A stretch of 15,234 bases of DNA from Candidatus Moraniibacteriota bacterium (GTDB lineage Bacteria; Patescibacteriota; Minisyncoccia; Moranbacterales; GCA-2747515): contig JAOZUJ010000019.1 in NCBI GenBank assembly GCA_029938745.1, positions 1-15,234 on the forward strand, in the 5' to 3' direction. Made by a program: the position numbers and the translations under genes. The notes beneath the pieces were generated by a model that saw nothing but the letters and a program-made list of their open reading frames with translations, was not told where the DNA came from and ran no database searches. Each line of letters starts with the position of its first letter. The first letter of the stretch is position 1. Shown here in pieces: positions 6,534-12,916 of the stretch.

Positions 6534-6857
6534 ATGGCGAAGAAAGAAGAAGCAGCAACACGTGTGCGTATAAAAATTAAAGCATACGATAATAAAGTAA
6601 TTGATAAGTCTGCAAAACAAATTGTTGAAACAGCAGTGAGAACAGGATCAAATGTAGTTGGTCCGGTACCATTGCCAACACAGATTAAAAAAGTAACTGT
6701 AAACAAATCCACTTTTGTGTCTAAAGATGCAAGAGAGCAATTTGAAATGCGTACACACAAGCGTTTAATTGATATTATCAATCCTTCACCAAAAACGATT
6801 GAAGACTTGACTAATCTTGATTTGCCAGCTGGTGTAAGTATTGAGGTGAAGATGTAG
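6534..6857 (+). CDS. rpsJ: 30S ribosomal protein S10 (uS10)
   Basis: S10 is a small-subunit head protein and also the NusE subunit of antitermination complexes. The sequence VRIKIKAYDNKVIDKSAKQIVETA, the loop GPVPLPTQIKKVTVNKS and the end MRTHKRLIDIINPSPKTIEDL are diagnostic; 107 residues is the normal size. I prefer ATG 6534 (MAKKEEAATRVRIKIK). ATG 6519 would add MCYFA and has GAGGAA (6502-6507) upstream at a long distance, so it cannot be excluded. The gene is set apart from its usual partner rplC by 314 bases. Confidence 0.95.
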   Translation: MAKKEEAATRVRIKIKAYDNKVIDKSAKQIVETAVRTGSNVVGPVPLPTQIKKVTVNKSTFVSKDAREQFEMRTHKRLIDIINPSPKTIEDLTNLDLPAGVSIEVKM

Positions 6858-7026
6858 TTTGCGTGGATGTTGTTTATTGAAAAATGTTACAAAGGCAAAT
6901 TAAAAACGTGAGATATAAAAATATTTTTTATTGAGCGTATTTGATATTTAAAATAAAGTTTCGTTAAAGTCTCTTTTTGATGGTATTTACATACTGAATT
7001 TGGGATACTAATCGAGCTAGATCATG

Positions 7027-7075
7027 TATTTACTTGTGTGTGACTTGTGAAAGTCTTGACAAGTAAATAATTTTT
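7027..7075 (+). terminator. Long nested hairpin with T5, terminator-like, between rpsJ and rplC
   Basis: An 11-bp perfect outer stem, TATTTACTTGT (7027-7037) with ACAAGTAAATA (7059-7069), encloses an inner stem GACTT-GTGA-AAGTC (7042-7055) closed by a GNRA-type loop. TTTTT follows at 7071-7075. This is a plausible end for rpsJ transcripts. Its right arm shares bases with the -35 of the rplC promoter. The stretch before it (6858-7026) is AT-rich and shows nothing else I can name. Confidence 0.55.
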
Positions 7076-7084
7076 CTGTACTAT
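7056..7084 (+). promoter_or_regulatory. Promoter of the rplC ribosomal protein cluster
   Basis: A perfect -35 TTGACA (7056-7061) is spaced 17 bases from TACTAT (7079-7084, four of six). An alternative -10 is TATGAT (7082-7087, five of six, spacing 20). The start of transcription would fall near 7091, about 80 bases before the rplC ATG. As the next clear promoter signal upstream is in front of rpsJ or tuf, this is the best candidate for driving the long cluster. Confidence 0.6.
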
Positions 7085-7098
7085 GATATAAAGTACAG
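7076..7098. promoter_or_regulatory. Dyad over the rplC promoter -10, operator candidate
   Basis: CTGTACT (7076-7082) and AGTACAG (7092-7098) are perfect inverted 7-mers around a 9-base AT-rich centre. The left arm covers the -10, so a bound protein would block the polymerase. A related arrangement (GTAC, TATAAAGT, AGGA) occurs before rplV at 10073-10092. Confidence 0.35.
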
Positions 7099-7111
7099 GA
7101 AGATATAATCT

Positions 7112-7135
7112 GGCTTCATTAATAAGCCGTTTTTT
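7112..7135 (+). terminator. Short leader hairpin with T6, possible attenuator before rplC
   Basis: GGCTT (7112-7116) and AAGCC (7124-7128) form a 5-bp stem around CATTAAT, followed by G and six T (7130-7135). It lies within the rplC leader, 37 bases before the start codon. A terminator in this place would control the whole ribosomal cluster. The stem is short, so strength is uncertain. Confidence 0.45.
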
Positions 7136-7171
7136 ATTTGAAAAATTTAGAATTATTGAAAGTAAATGATT

Positions 7172-7738
7172 ATGAAATTCGTTTTAGGAAAAAAATCTGG
7201 AATGACGACTATCTACAATGAGGATGGTGCACAAAATGTTACCTTGGTGACAGTTGTGCCAAATACCATTGAGATGATCAGAAATGAAGAACGTGATGGG
7301 TATACGGCTGTTTGTCTTTCTATTGATAAGACAAAAAAAGTAAAACATCAGAAAGAATTTCGTGTAGATAATATAGAAGGTTTTAAAGAAAATGATACAA
7401 TCGCAGTAGATGTATTTGAAGTTGGAGATAAGGTTAGTGTGTCTGCACCATCTAAAGCAAAAGGTTTTCAGGGTGTGGTGAAGCGACATGGGTTCAAGGG
7501 TGGACCAGCAACGCATGGACATCGTCATGTACTTCGTTCTGGTGGTTCTATCGGTAGCGCATATCCGCAACATGTTCTGAAAGGAAAGAAAATGGCCGGA
7601 CGTATGGGTGGAAATAGATCAACAGCACAGGGATTGACTGTGATTGCTGTAGATAAAGAAAATGATATGATTGCAATTAAAGGTGCTATACCTGGTGTTG
7701 CTGGTCGTGTTGTAGAAATTGTAAGTGCAAATAAATAA
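7172..7738 (+). CDS. rplC: 50S ribosomal protein L3 (uL3)
   Basis: L3 is an early 23S rRNA-binding assembly protein whose loop reaches the peptidyl transferase centre. Start MKFVLGKKSGMTTIYNEDG and the central block GFKGGPATHGHRHVLRSGG / SIGSAYPQHVLKGKKMAG (108-143) are diagnostic. At 188 residues it is on the short side (E. coli has 209), mostly from a shorter internal region. ATG 7172 is chosen because it matches family starts and has the ATT-ATG context; ATG 7166 two codons upstream would add only Met-Ile. It is the first gene after the leader with promoter, dyad and hairpin. Confidence 0.95.
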   Translation: MKFVLGKKSGMTTIYNEDGAQNVTLVTVVPNTIEMIRNEERDGYTAVCLSIDKTKKVKHQKEFRVDNIEGFKENDTIAVDVFEVGDKVSVSAPSKAKGFQGVVKRHGFKGGPATHGHRHVLRSGGSIGSAYPQHVLKGKKMAGRMGGNRSTAQGLTVIAVDKENDMIAIKGAIPGVAGRVVEIVSANK

Positions 7739-7767
7739 ATTTGATTTTCATTTGATTGAATAGTATT

Positions 7768-8397
7768 ATGAAAAAACTAGATGTATACAATATAGAAGGA
7801 AAAAAGACAGGTGATGTAACATTGGATGCTACTGTTTTTGAAGTTGATGAAAATGATGTACTCGTACATCAGGTTTATGTTGCGCAAAGTGCAAATAGAC
7901 GTAGTGGAACTGCTCATACAAAAATTCGTTCAGATAGGCGTGGTGGTGGTAAAAAACCATGGAAACAAAAGGGAACTGGTAATGCACGTACAGGATCAAT
8001 TCGTAATCCAATTTGGCGTGGTGGAGGTGTGACTTTTGGACCACTAAAAAATAGAAATTTCAAAAAATCAATTAATGAAAAAATGAAACGCAAGGCACTC
8101 ATGATTGCTTTATCTGATAAAGTTCGTGGTGATAAAGTTCGTGTAATTGAATCATTGGTTGTTAAAGATAATAAGACGAAAGTTGTTGCTGGATTGATTG
8201 CAGAGATGGGAATTGATAAGAGTATGGTTGTTGGATTTTCAGTAGATGAATCTGGTAGTTATGTTGCAGCACGTAATGTGCCGAAGGTAAATGCAATGGC
8301 GACTGATCAGTTGAATGTATATGATGTTTTGAACGCAGAATATTTAGTTTTAAGTAAAGACTCAGTGAAGCAGTTAACTAATAAGTACACTGCATAA
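7768..8397 (+). CDS. rplD: 50S ribosomal protein L4 (uL4)
   Basis: L4 binds 23S rRNA and lines the exit tunnel with its central loop, seen here as SGTAHTKIRSDRRGGGKK...KGTGNARTGSIRNPIWRGGG (46-87), followed by VTFGP. The total of 209 residues is standard. The start MKKLDVYNIEGKKTG at ATG 7768 has the ATTATG context; an in-frame TTG at 7756 is ignored. In some bacteria L4 represses its own operon through the leader RNA; here the leader before rplC is structured, but a binding site for L4 is not demonstrable by eye. The gap to rplC is 29 bases. Confidence 0.95.
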   Translation: MKKLDVYNIEGKKTGDVTLDATVFEVDENDVLVHQVYVAQSANRRSGTAHTKIRSDRRGGGKKPWKQKGTGNARTGSIRNPIWRGGGVTFGPLKNRNFKKSINEKMKRKALMIALSDKVRGDKVRVIESLVVKDNKTKVVAGLIAEMGIDKSMVVGFSVDESGSYVAARNVPKVNAMATDQLNVYDVLNAEYLVLSKDSVKQLTNKYTA

Positions 8398-8411
8398 TTG
8401 ATAAAGAATAT

Positions 8412-8843
8412 ATGGGAATTTTTGGTAAGAAAACAGAAGATAATAAAGGTGAAGGTGTAGCAAAAGAGGTAAAAAAGCCTGTAAAGGCTGACACTTCATC
8501 AAAAAAAGAAGTAAAGAAAGAAAAAAAAGCTTCTAAAAAAGATGTTATTACTTCTACGGTATCTGCATATGGTACAATTATTGCACCAATTGTGACAGAA
8601 AAATCACATGAGGCAGTTGCAAAGAATAAATATACATTTCGCGTTGAAAAGAAAACAACAAAAAAACAAGTGAAAGATGTGATTGAGGAAATGTATGGTG
8701 TTTCGGTAGAAAATGTTAATGTAATTGTAGTGAAACCAAAGAGGCGTACAGTAAAGTATGATCGTGGGTATCAGAAATTGTATAAAAAAGCGATTGTAAC
8801 GGTACGTGAGGGAGATCATATTGCAGTTTTTGAAGGAGTGTAA
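8412..8843 (+). CDS. rplW: 50S ribosomal protein L23 (uL23) with lysine-rich N-terminal extension
   Basis: L23 sits beside the exit tunnel and is the docking point for trigger factor and SRP. The core begins near residue 53 with YGTIIAPIVTEKS and contains KYTFRVEKKTTKKQVKDVIEEMYGV and the end KKAIVTVREGD. The first ~50 residues are an added low-complexity tail (repeated KK, KKE, SKK), so the protein is 143 residues against about 95-100 in most bacteria. ATG 8412 is the only plausible start for that frame's open region, so the tail appears to be genuine. It lies 14 bases after rplD. Confidence 0.93.
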   Translation: MGIFGKKTEDNKGEGVAKEVKKPVKADTSSKKEVKKEKKASKKDVITSTVSAYGTIIAPIVTEKSHEAVAKNKYTFRVEKKTTKKQVKDVIEEMYGVSVENVNVIVVKPKRRTVKYDRGYQKLYKKAIVTVREGDHIAVFEGV

Positions 8844-8870
8844 GGCATAAATAAAGCTTAGATAATAATT

Positions 8871-9701
8871 ATGGCAATTAAAGTATACAAAAGAAATCAC
8901 GCTGGACGGCGCAACATGTCAGTTGTAAAGCCTAATGCTGTGACGGATAAAAAACCAGAAAAATCATTATGTGTTTCACTTAATCAAAAAGCTGGAAGAA
9001 GTAATGGGAAGATTTCTGTGCGACATCGTAGAGTGGGACATAAAAAGCTTTATCGTAAAGTAGACTTCAAACAAGATAAATTTGATATTGTTGGTACAGT
9101 GACTGCAATCGAGAGAGATCCAAATAGAAGCGCGCTGATTGCGCTTGTGGTATATGCTGATGGTGAAAAGAGATATGTATTAGCAACTGAAGCGATGCGT
9201 GTTGGTTCAAAAATCATTTCTGGTGAAAATGTTGCAGTTGATGATGGAAATCGCACAAAACTTAAAAATATTCTTTCAGGCACAATTGTATCAAATATTG
9301 AAATGAAAGCTGGAAAAGGTGGACAGATTATTCGTAGTGCAGGAAGTGGTGCATTGGTGATGAGCCTTGATGATAAATATGCACAAATCAAAATGCCTTC
9401 TGGCGAGATTCGATTGATTAATGGAGAATGTTATGCAACGATTGGTCCAGTAAGTAATTTTGAGCATAATACAGTAAAGATTGGTAAGGCAGGACGTGCA
9501 TTTCATATGGGAAAGCGACCAGCAGTGAGAGGTAGTGCGATGAACCCAGTAGATCATCCACATGGTGGAGGTGAAGGATGTCAACCAATTGGGTTGAAAT
9601 ATCCAAAGACACCGTGGGGACGACCAGCATTGGGTGTGCGCACAAGAAGAAAGGGAAAGAGTAGCGAGAAATACATTGTTCAATCTCGACATAAGCAATA
9701 A
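8871..9701 (+). CDS. rplB: 50S ribosomal protein L2 (uL2)
   Basis: L2 is required for subunit joining and peptidyl transfer. The 276 residues are the usual size. Landmarks: GRNNxGxI-like GRSNGKISVRHRRVGHKK (42-59), YRKVDF, VTAIERDPNRSALIALV, the block GQIIRSAGSGALVM and the C-terminal MNPVDHPHGGGEG, with the functionally important histidines at 228 and 230, then TPWGRPALGVRTRRKGK. The N-terminus MAIKVYKRNHAGRRNMSVV differs from the common form (MAIKxYKPTSPGRR) but keeps its pattern. ATG 8871 has the ATTATG context and no Shine-Dalgarno site. Confidence 0.96.
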   Translation: MAIKVYKRNHAGRRNMSVVKPNAVTDKKPEKSLCVSLNQKAGRSNGKISVRHRRVGHKKLYRKVDFKQDKFDIVGTVTAIERDPNRSALIALVVYADGEKRYVLATEAMRVGSKIISGENVAVDDGNRTKLKNILSGTIVSNIEMKAGKGGQIIRSAGSGALVMSLDDKYAQIKMPSGEIRLINGECYATIGPVSNFEHNTVKIGKAGRAFHMGKRPAVRGSAMNPVDHPHGGGEGCQPIGLKYPKTPWGRPALGVRTRRKGKSSEKYIVQSRHKQ

Positions 9702-9720
9702 TTAGTATAGGCAAAAAATT

Positions 9721-10023
9721 ATGAGTCGATCACTAAAAAAAGGTTTATATATTGATGAGAGGGTTATCAAAAAAATTGAAGGTAAAACTCCAAAAGAAAC
9801 AGGCGTCATCAAAACATGGTCACGTGCGTGTACAATTGCGCCAGAGATGATCGGGTTTACATTTGCAGTGCATAACGGAAAAGATTTTATAGATGTTTTA
9901 GTATCTGAAGAGATGGTTGGTCATAAGCTTGGTGAGTTTTCTCCAACAAGGAAATTTACACGGCATGGCGGACGAATGCAGAAAGATCTTGAAACTGCAG
10001 CACGACAAAAAGACGCAATTTAA
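9721..10023 (+). CDS. rpsS: 30S ribosomal protein S19 (uS19)
   Basis: S19 binds 16S rRNA in the head of the small subunit with S13. The family pattern is complete: MSRSLKKGLYID, IKTWSRACTIAPEMIGFTFAVHNGK and the closing VGHKLGEFSPTRKFTRHGG. The 100 residues include the usual short basic tail. It begins 19 bases after rplB with ATTATG. It is followed by the unusually long 91-base gap before rplV. Confidence 0.95.
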   Translation: MSRSLKKGLYIDERVIKKIEGKTPKETGVIKTWSRACTIAPEMIGFTFAVHNGKDFIDVLVSEEMVGHKLGEFSPTRKFTRHGGRMQKDLETAARQKDAI

Positions 10024-10072
10024 ACATAGTAGCAATTTTATTACCAAAGAGATTAATATCCGTTCACATCCC

Positions 10073-10092
10073 GTACACTATAAAGTGTAGGA
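10073..10092. promoter_or_regulatory. Dyad in the rpsS-rplV gap, resembling the rplC operator candidate
   Basis: TACACT (10074-10079) and AGTGTA (10084-10089) form a 6-bp inverted repeat around ATAA. The stretch TATAAAGTGTAGGA (10079-10092) matches TATAAAGTACAGGA in front of rplC (7087-7100) at 12 of 14 positions, and both have GTAC a few bases to the left. No -35 stands at a proper distance, so I call it a regulatory or RNA hairpin element and not a promoter. Confidence 0.3.
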
Positions 10093-10094
10093 TT

Positions 10095-10118
10095 ATGACG
10101 AGACAAGAAGTATTATGA
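10095..10118 (+). CDS. Seven-codon micro-ORF overlapping the rplV start
   Basis: ATG 10095 opens the peptide M-T-R-Q-E-V-L and stops in TGA at 10116-10118, overlapping the rplV ATG (10115-10117) as ATGA. It has the same ATT-ATG context as the real genes nearby and TAGGA just before it. It could be a leader peptide for coupled translation of rplV, or chance. Nothing in the peptide is recognisable. Confidence 0.2.
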   Translation: MTRQEVL

Positions 10119-10597
10119 CAAAAGTAACAGCACAATTAAATAACCTCCGTATAGCACCACGAAAAGTGCGTCTTGTTGCTGATCGTGTACGCGGTGTGCA
10201 GGTAACAGAAGCGATTGGGATGCTGGATTATGATATGCGTAAAACTGCTCAGCCGATGCAAAAATTGCTTAAAAGTGCGGTTGCAAATGCGCAGAATAAT
10301 TTTAAATTGAAAGAATCTGATTTGTATATTGTTGATATTACAGTAGGAGAAGGGCCAACGCTGAAAAGATGGCGACCACGAGCATATGGGCGTGCGTCAC
10401 AGATATTGAAACGAACGTCACGTGTTAGCATTATTCTGTCAGAAAAAGAGGTTGTTGCAAAAGATGGTGATGTCAAAAATGACAAGAAAGATAAGAAAGA
10501 TGTTGAAAAGAAAGTTGTGAAGAAAACAGCGAAAAAAACTGATGATGAGGCTACGTCTGTGCCAAAGGTGGCGACAGATAAAGTAAAAAGTAAATAA
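10115..10597 (+). CDS. rplV: 50S ribosomal protein L22 (uL22) with charged C-terminal extension
   Basis: L22 binds all domains of 23S rRNA and its beta hairpin lines the exit tunnel. The core is clear: LNNLRIAPRKVRLVADRVRG (8-27), LLKSAVANAQNNF and the hairpin LKRWRPRAYGRASQILKRTS (83-102). The core ends near residue 112. The remaining ~48 residues are a Lys/Asp-rich tail (KKDKKD, EKKVVKKTAKK) absent from the 110-residue E. coli protein. Translation may be coupled to the micro-ORF whose stop overlaps its start. The next gene, rpsC, begins 10 bases after the stop. Confidence 0.94.
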   Translation: MTKVTAQLNNLRIAPRKVRLVADRVRGVQVTEAIGMLDYDMRKTAQPMQKLLKSAVANAQNNFKLKESDLYIVDITVGEGPTLKRWRPRAYGRASQILKRTSRVSIILSEKEVVAKDGDVKNDKKDKKDVEKKVVKKTAKKTDDEATSVPKVATDKVKSK

Positions 10598-10607
10598 TAT
10601 TTGTATT

Positions 10608-11261
10608 ATGGGTCATAAAGTAAATCCAAAAAGTCTTCGACTAGGTATCACAACAACGTGGCGTTCACGCTGGTTTGGTGGTAATGATTATAAAAAATTG
10701 TTGGAACAAGATGTGTTATTGCGACGCGCTATTATGAAAAAATGGCGTCACGCAGCAATCGCAGATGTGGAAGTTGAGCGTAATGAAAAAGATGTAAGAG
10801 TGATTGTAAAAACATCTCGTCCTGGAATGATTATCGGTCGTGGAGGAAGTGGAATTGAAGATCTGATTGCATATATCAAAAAAGAAGTTTTTTCAGGAGA
10901 AAAAGTTGACATTAAGGTTGATATCAAAGAAATTAAGCAGTTTGAAGAAAGTGCAGCGCTGGTTGCACAAAGTGTTGCAGAGCAATTGGAAAAACGAATG
11001 CCATTTCGTCGTGTACTCAAGACAACTCTTGAGCAAGCACAGAAAAATCGAAATGTAAAAGGAATGAAAATTCAGTTAGCGGGTCGCTTGAATGGTGCAG
11101 AAATGTCTCGTGTTGAATGGCTCTCTGAGGGAACAATCCCATTGCATACATTGCGTGCTGATATTGATTTTGCACGTGACGTAGCACGAACAACATACGG
11201 TGCAATCGGTATCAAGGTATGGGTGTATAAAGGTGAAGTTTTTAAAGGAAAGGATAAATAA
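10608..11261 (+). CDS. rpsC: 30S ribosomal protein S3 (uS3)
   Basis: S3 forms part of the mRNA entry site and helicase of the small subunit. The N-terminal MGHKVNPKSLRLGITTTWRSRWF, a KH domain with PGMIIGRGGSGIE (72-84) and the C-terminal domain with GRLNGAEMSRVEW and the closing VWVYKGEVF are all present. The 217 residues match bacterial S3. It starts with the ATTATG context and has no Shine-Dalgarno site. Confidence 0.96.
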   Translation: MGHKVNPKSLRLGITTTWRSRWFGGNDYKKLLEQDVLLRRAIMKKWRHAAIADVEVERNEKDVRVIVKTSRPGMIIGRGGSGIEDLIAYIKKEVFSGEKVDIKVDIKEIKQFEESAALVAQSVAEQLEKRMPFRRVLKTTLEQAQKNRNVKGMKIQLAGRLNGAEMSRVEWLSEGTIPLHTLRADIDFARDVARTTYGAIGIKVWVYKGEVFKGKDK

Positions 11262-11286
11262 TTTGTGAATTTGTAGGAAAAAGATT

Positions 11287-11703
11287 ATGTTAATGCCACG
11301 AAAAGTAAAACATAGAAAAATGCATCGCGGTTCATTGCCGTCAGGTTATTCAAAGCGCGGAAGAACAGTTAGTTTTGGTAGTTATGGCCTCAAAGCAATG
11401 ACATCAGGACTTATTACTGCAAGGCAGATCGAATCTGCACGACGTACGATTACGCGATATATGCAAAGAAGTGGTAAATATTGGATTCGCATTTTCCCTG
11501 ATCATCCGATAACAAAGAAAGGTGATGAAACGCCGATGGGCAAAGGAAAGGGTGCAGTTGATCACTATGTTGCAAAGGTACGAGCAGGTAAAGTTATATT
11601 TGAAATTGATGGAATTGATGAGAAAACTGCAAGAGAAGCTTGTCGACTTGCAGGACATAAGTTGGGTGTACGGACGAGATTTGTGTCTAAGCATAATGAG
11701 TAA
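11287..11703 (+). CDS. rplP: 50S ribosomal protein L16 (uL16)
   Basis: L16 lies at the A and P sites of the large subunit and joins late in assembly. The family pattern MLMPRKVKHRKMHRG...VSFGSYGLKAM, ITARQIESARRTITRYMQRSG and WIRIFPDHPITKK is clear; 138 residues is normal. In the loop MGKGKG (84-89) the residue in front of Met is Pro83, where E. coli has Arg81, the arginine that is hydroxylated by RoxA. Start ATG 11287 has an ATTATG context and a modest TAGGA 8 or so bases earlier. Confidence 0.95.
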   Translation: MLMPRKVKHRKMHRGSLPSGYSKRGRTVSFGSYGLKAMTSGLITARQIESARRTITRYMQRSGKYWIRIFPDHPITKKGDETPMGKGKGAVDHYVAKVRAGKVIFEIDGIDEKTAREACRLAGHKLGVRTRFVSKHNE

Positions 11704-11718
11704 TTAAAGATCAAAGAT

Positions 11719-11913
11719 ATGAAAGTTGTTGAAATGAGAGAAAAAAGCATAGAAGAGTTACTTATTGTGGCAGACGAGCTTAAAGTAAGCATTCATCAAA
11801 ATCAAGTTGATATTGCGATGAATAAGTCACAAAATAATTATGATATTCGTAACGCAAAGAAGGATTTGGCACGCGTCCTGACAGTAATAAAAGAAAAGGA
11901 ATCGAACGCGTAA
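11719..11913 (+). CDS. rpmC: 50S ribosomal protein L29 (uL29)
   Basis: L29 is a small two-helix protein at the tunnel exit next to L23. Evidence is its 64-residue size, its place between rplP and rpsQ, the MREKSIEELLIVADEL start (family: LRELSxEELxxxLxEL) and the end NAKKDLARVLTVIKEKE (family: xIRxxRRxIARIxTVLxE). The middle differs from well-known L29s, so the call rests partly on gene order. Confidence 0.9.
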   Translation: MKVVEMREKSIEELLIVADELKVSIHQNQVDIAMNKSQNNYDIRNAKKDLARVLTVIKEKESNA

Positions 11914-11934
11914 TATTTTTTATAAAGTAAGTTT

Positions 11935-12177
11935 ATGACTCAAGAGAACAAACAATTAATGACGATGAAAGGAACTGTCGTGTCTGATGCAATGGATAAA
12001 ACGATTGTTGTGGCTGTGGATACATTTAAGACACATCCAAAATATCGTAAAAAGTATCTTTCTACGAAAAAGTATAAAGTGCATGATGAAGATAATTCAT
12101 ATAAAGTAGGTGATACAGTCGAAATTCAATCATCGCGTCCAATGAGTAAAGGAAAGAAATTTGTTGTAGTAAAATAA
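11935..12177 (+). CDS. rpsQ: 30S ribosomal protein S17 (uS17)
   Basis: S17 is an early 16S rRNA binder with an OB fold. The 80-residue protein shows KGTVVSDAMDKTIVVAVD, HPKYRKKYLSTKKYKVHDE and the end GDTVEIQSSRPMSKGKKFVVV, all family hallmarks. The start is ATG 11935, preceded by TTT; a later in-frame ATG (codon 9) would cut into the extended N-terminus and is less likely. Confidence 0.95.
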   Translation: MTQENKQLMTMKGTVVSDAMDKTIVVAVDTFKTHPKYRKKYLSTKKYKVHDEDNSYKVGDTVEIQSSRPMSKGKKFVVVK

Positions 12178-12204
12178 TTTTAAAGATTTTTTAAGAGAAA
12201 ACGT

Positions 12205-12576
12205 ATGATTCAGGCAGAAACATGGCTAAAAGTAGCTGACAATTCGGGAGCAAAGGACATTGAGTGTTTCAAGGTTCTTGGTGGCTCAAAACGTCGTTAT
12301 GCGCAGATTGGTGATATTATCATTGCATCTGTAAAAAAATCAGAACCGCGTGGAATTGTGAAATCTGGTGATATTGTGAAGGCTGTAATTGTGCGTCAGA
12401 AAAAGGCAGTTCGTCGTAAAGATGGTTCATATATCAGATTTGATGAAAATGCTGCTGTAATTGTTGATCCAGATACGAAAGAGCCGAGGGCAACACGTAT
12501 TTTTGGTCCAATTGCACGAGAATTGCGTGAAAAGGGGTATACTAAGATTGTGTCATTGGCACCAGAAGTTTTGTAA
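12205..12576 (+). CDS. rplN: 50S ribosomal protein L14 (uL14)
   Basis: L14 lies at the subunit interface near the factor-binding site. The 123 residues contain MIQAETWLKVADNSGAK, IASVKKSEPRGIVKSGDIVKAVIVR, the strand GSYIRFDENAAVIVD and the end RIFGPIARELREKGYTKIVSLAPEVL, an almost textbook match. AAGAG (12193-12197) precedes the start at a fair distance, a weak Shine-Dalgarno candidate. Confidence 0.97.
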   Translation: MIQAETWLKVADNSGAKDIECFKVLGGSKRRYAQIGDIIIASVKKSEPRGIVKSGDIVKAVIVRQKKAVRRKDGSYIRFDENAAVIVDPDTKEPRATRIFGPIARELREKGYTKIVSLAPEVL

Positions 12577-12595
12577 AGAAAGTAAAGAAATATTT

Positions 12596-12907
12596 ATGTT
12601 GAAGATCAAAAAAGGTGATAAAGTTCAAATTTTAGCAGGTAAAGATCGTGGAAAACGCGGTGAGGTGCTTTCGGTGTCTCCAGATGATAGGACTGTGACT
12701 GTAACAAAGTTAAACATGGTAACGAAACATGTAAAGCCAAAGAAGGCAGGCCAAAAAGGAGAGAGAATTACAATAGAATCAGCAATTGATATATCAAATG
12801 TTGCACTTGTATGTCCACACACAGATAAGCCAACACGTGTTGGATTTGTTGTGAAGGATGGTTCGAAGGTGCGTGTATCAAAAAAGAGTGGTAAAGAAAT
12901 AGAATAA
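12596..12907 (+). CDS. rplX: 50S ribosomal protein L24 (uL24)
   Basis: L24 starts 50S assembly by binding the 5' end of 23S rRNA. MLKIKKGDKVQILAGKDRGKRGEVL is the KOW motif, followed by LNMVTKHVKPKKAGQKG and the segment VALVCPHTDKPTRVGF. From ATG 12596 it has 103 residues, the normal size. The same frame is open upstream into rplN, but a start there would add a foreign N-terminus, so ATG 12596 (context TTT-ATG) is chosen. Confidence 0.95.
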   Translation: MLKIKKGDKVQILAGKDRGKRGEVLSVSPDDRTVTVTKLNMVTKHVKPKKAGQKGERITIESAIDISNVALVCPHTDKPTRVGFVVKDGSKVRVSKKSGKEIE

Positions 12908-12916
12908 TTTATATTT

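Noticed and set aside
6500..6580. ATG 6500 opens a 26-codon ORF overlapping the rpsJ start out of frame.
   Set aside because: No recognisable peptide, and overlap with rpsJ in another frame; likely chance in an AT-rich leader.
6910..6931. AAAAATATTTTTT as a terminator directly after rpsJ.
   Set aside because: It is a pure A/T palindrome with no stable stem or loop; the structure at 7027-7075 is a far better candidate.
6938..6952. The 15-mer TATTTGATATTTAAA occurs here and again at 13698-13712, both in gaps before ribosomal genes.
   Set aside because: In 15 kb of AT-rich DNA a shared AT-only-like 15-mer is expected about once by chance, and neither copy has dyad or promoter context.
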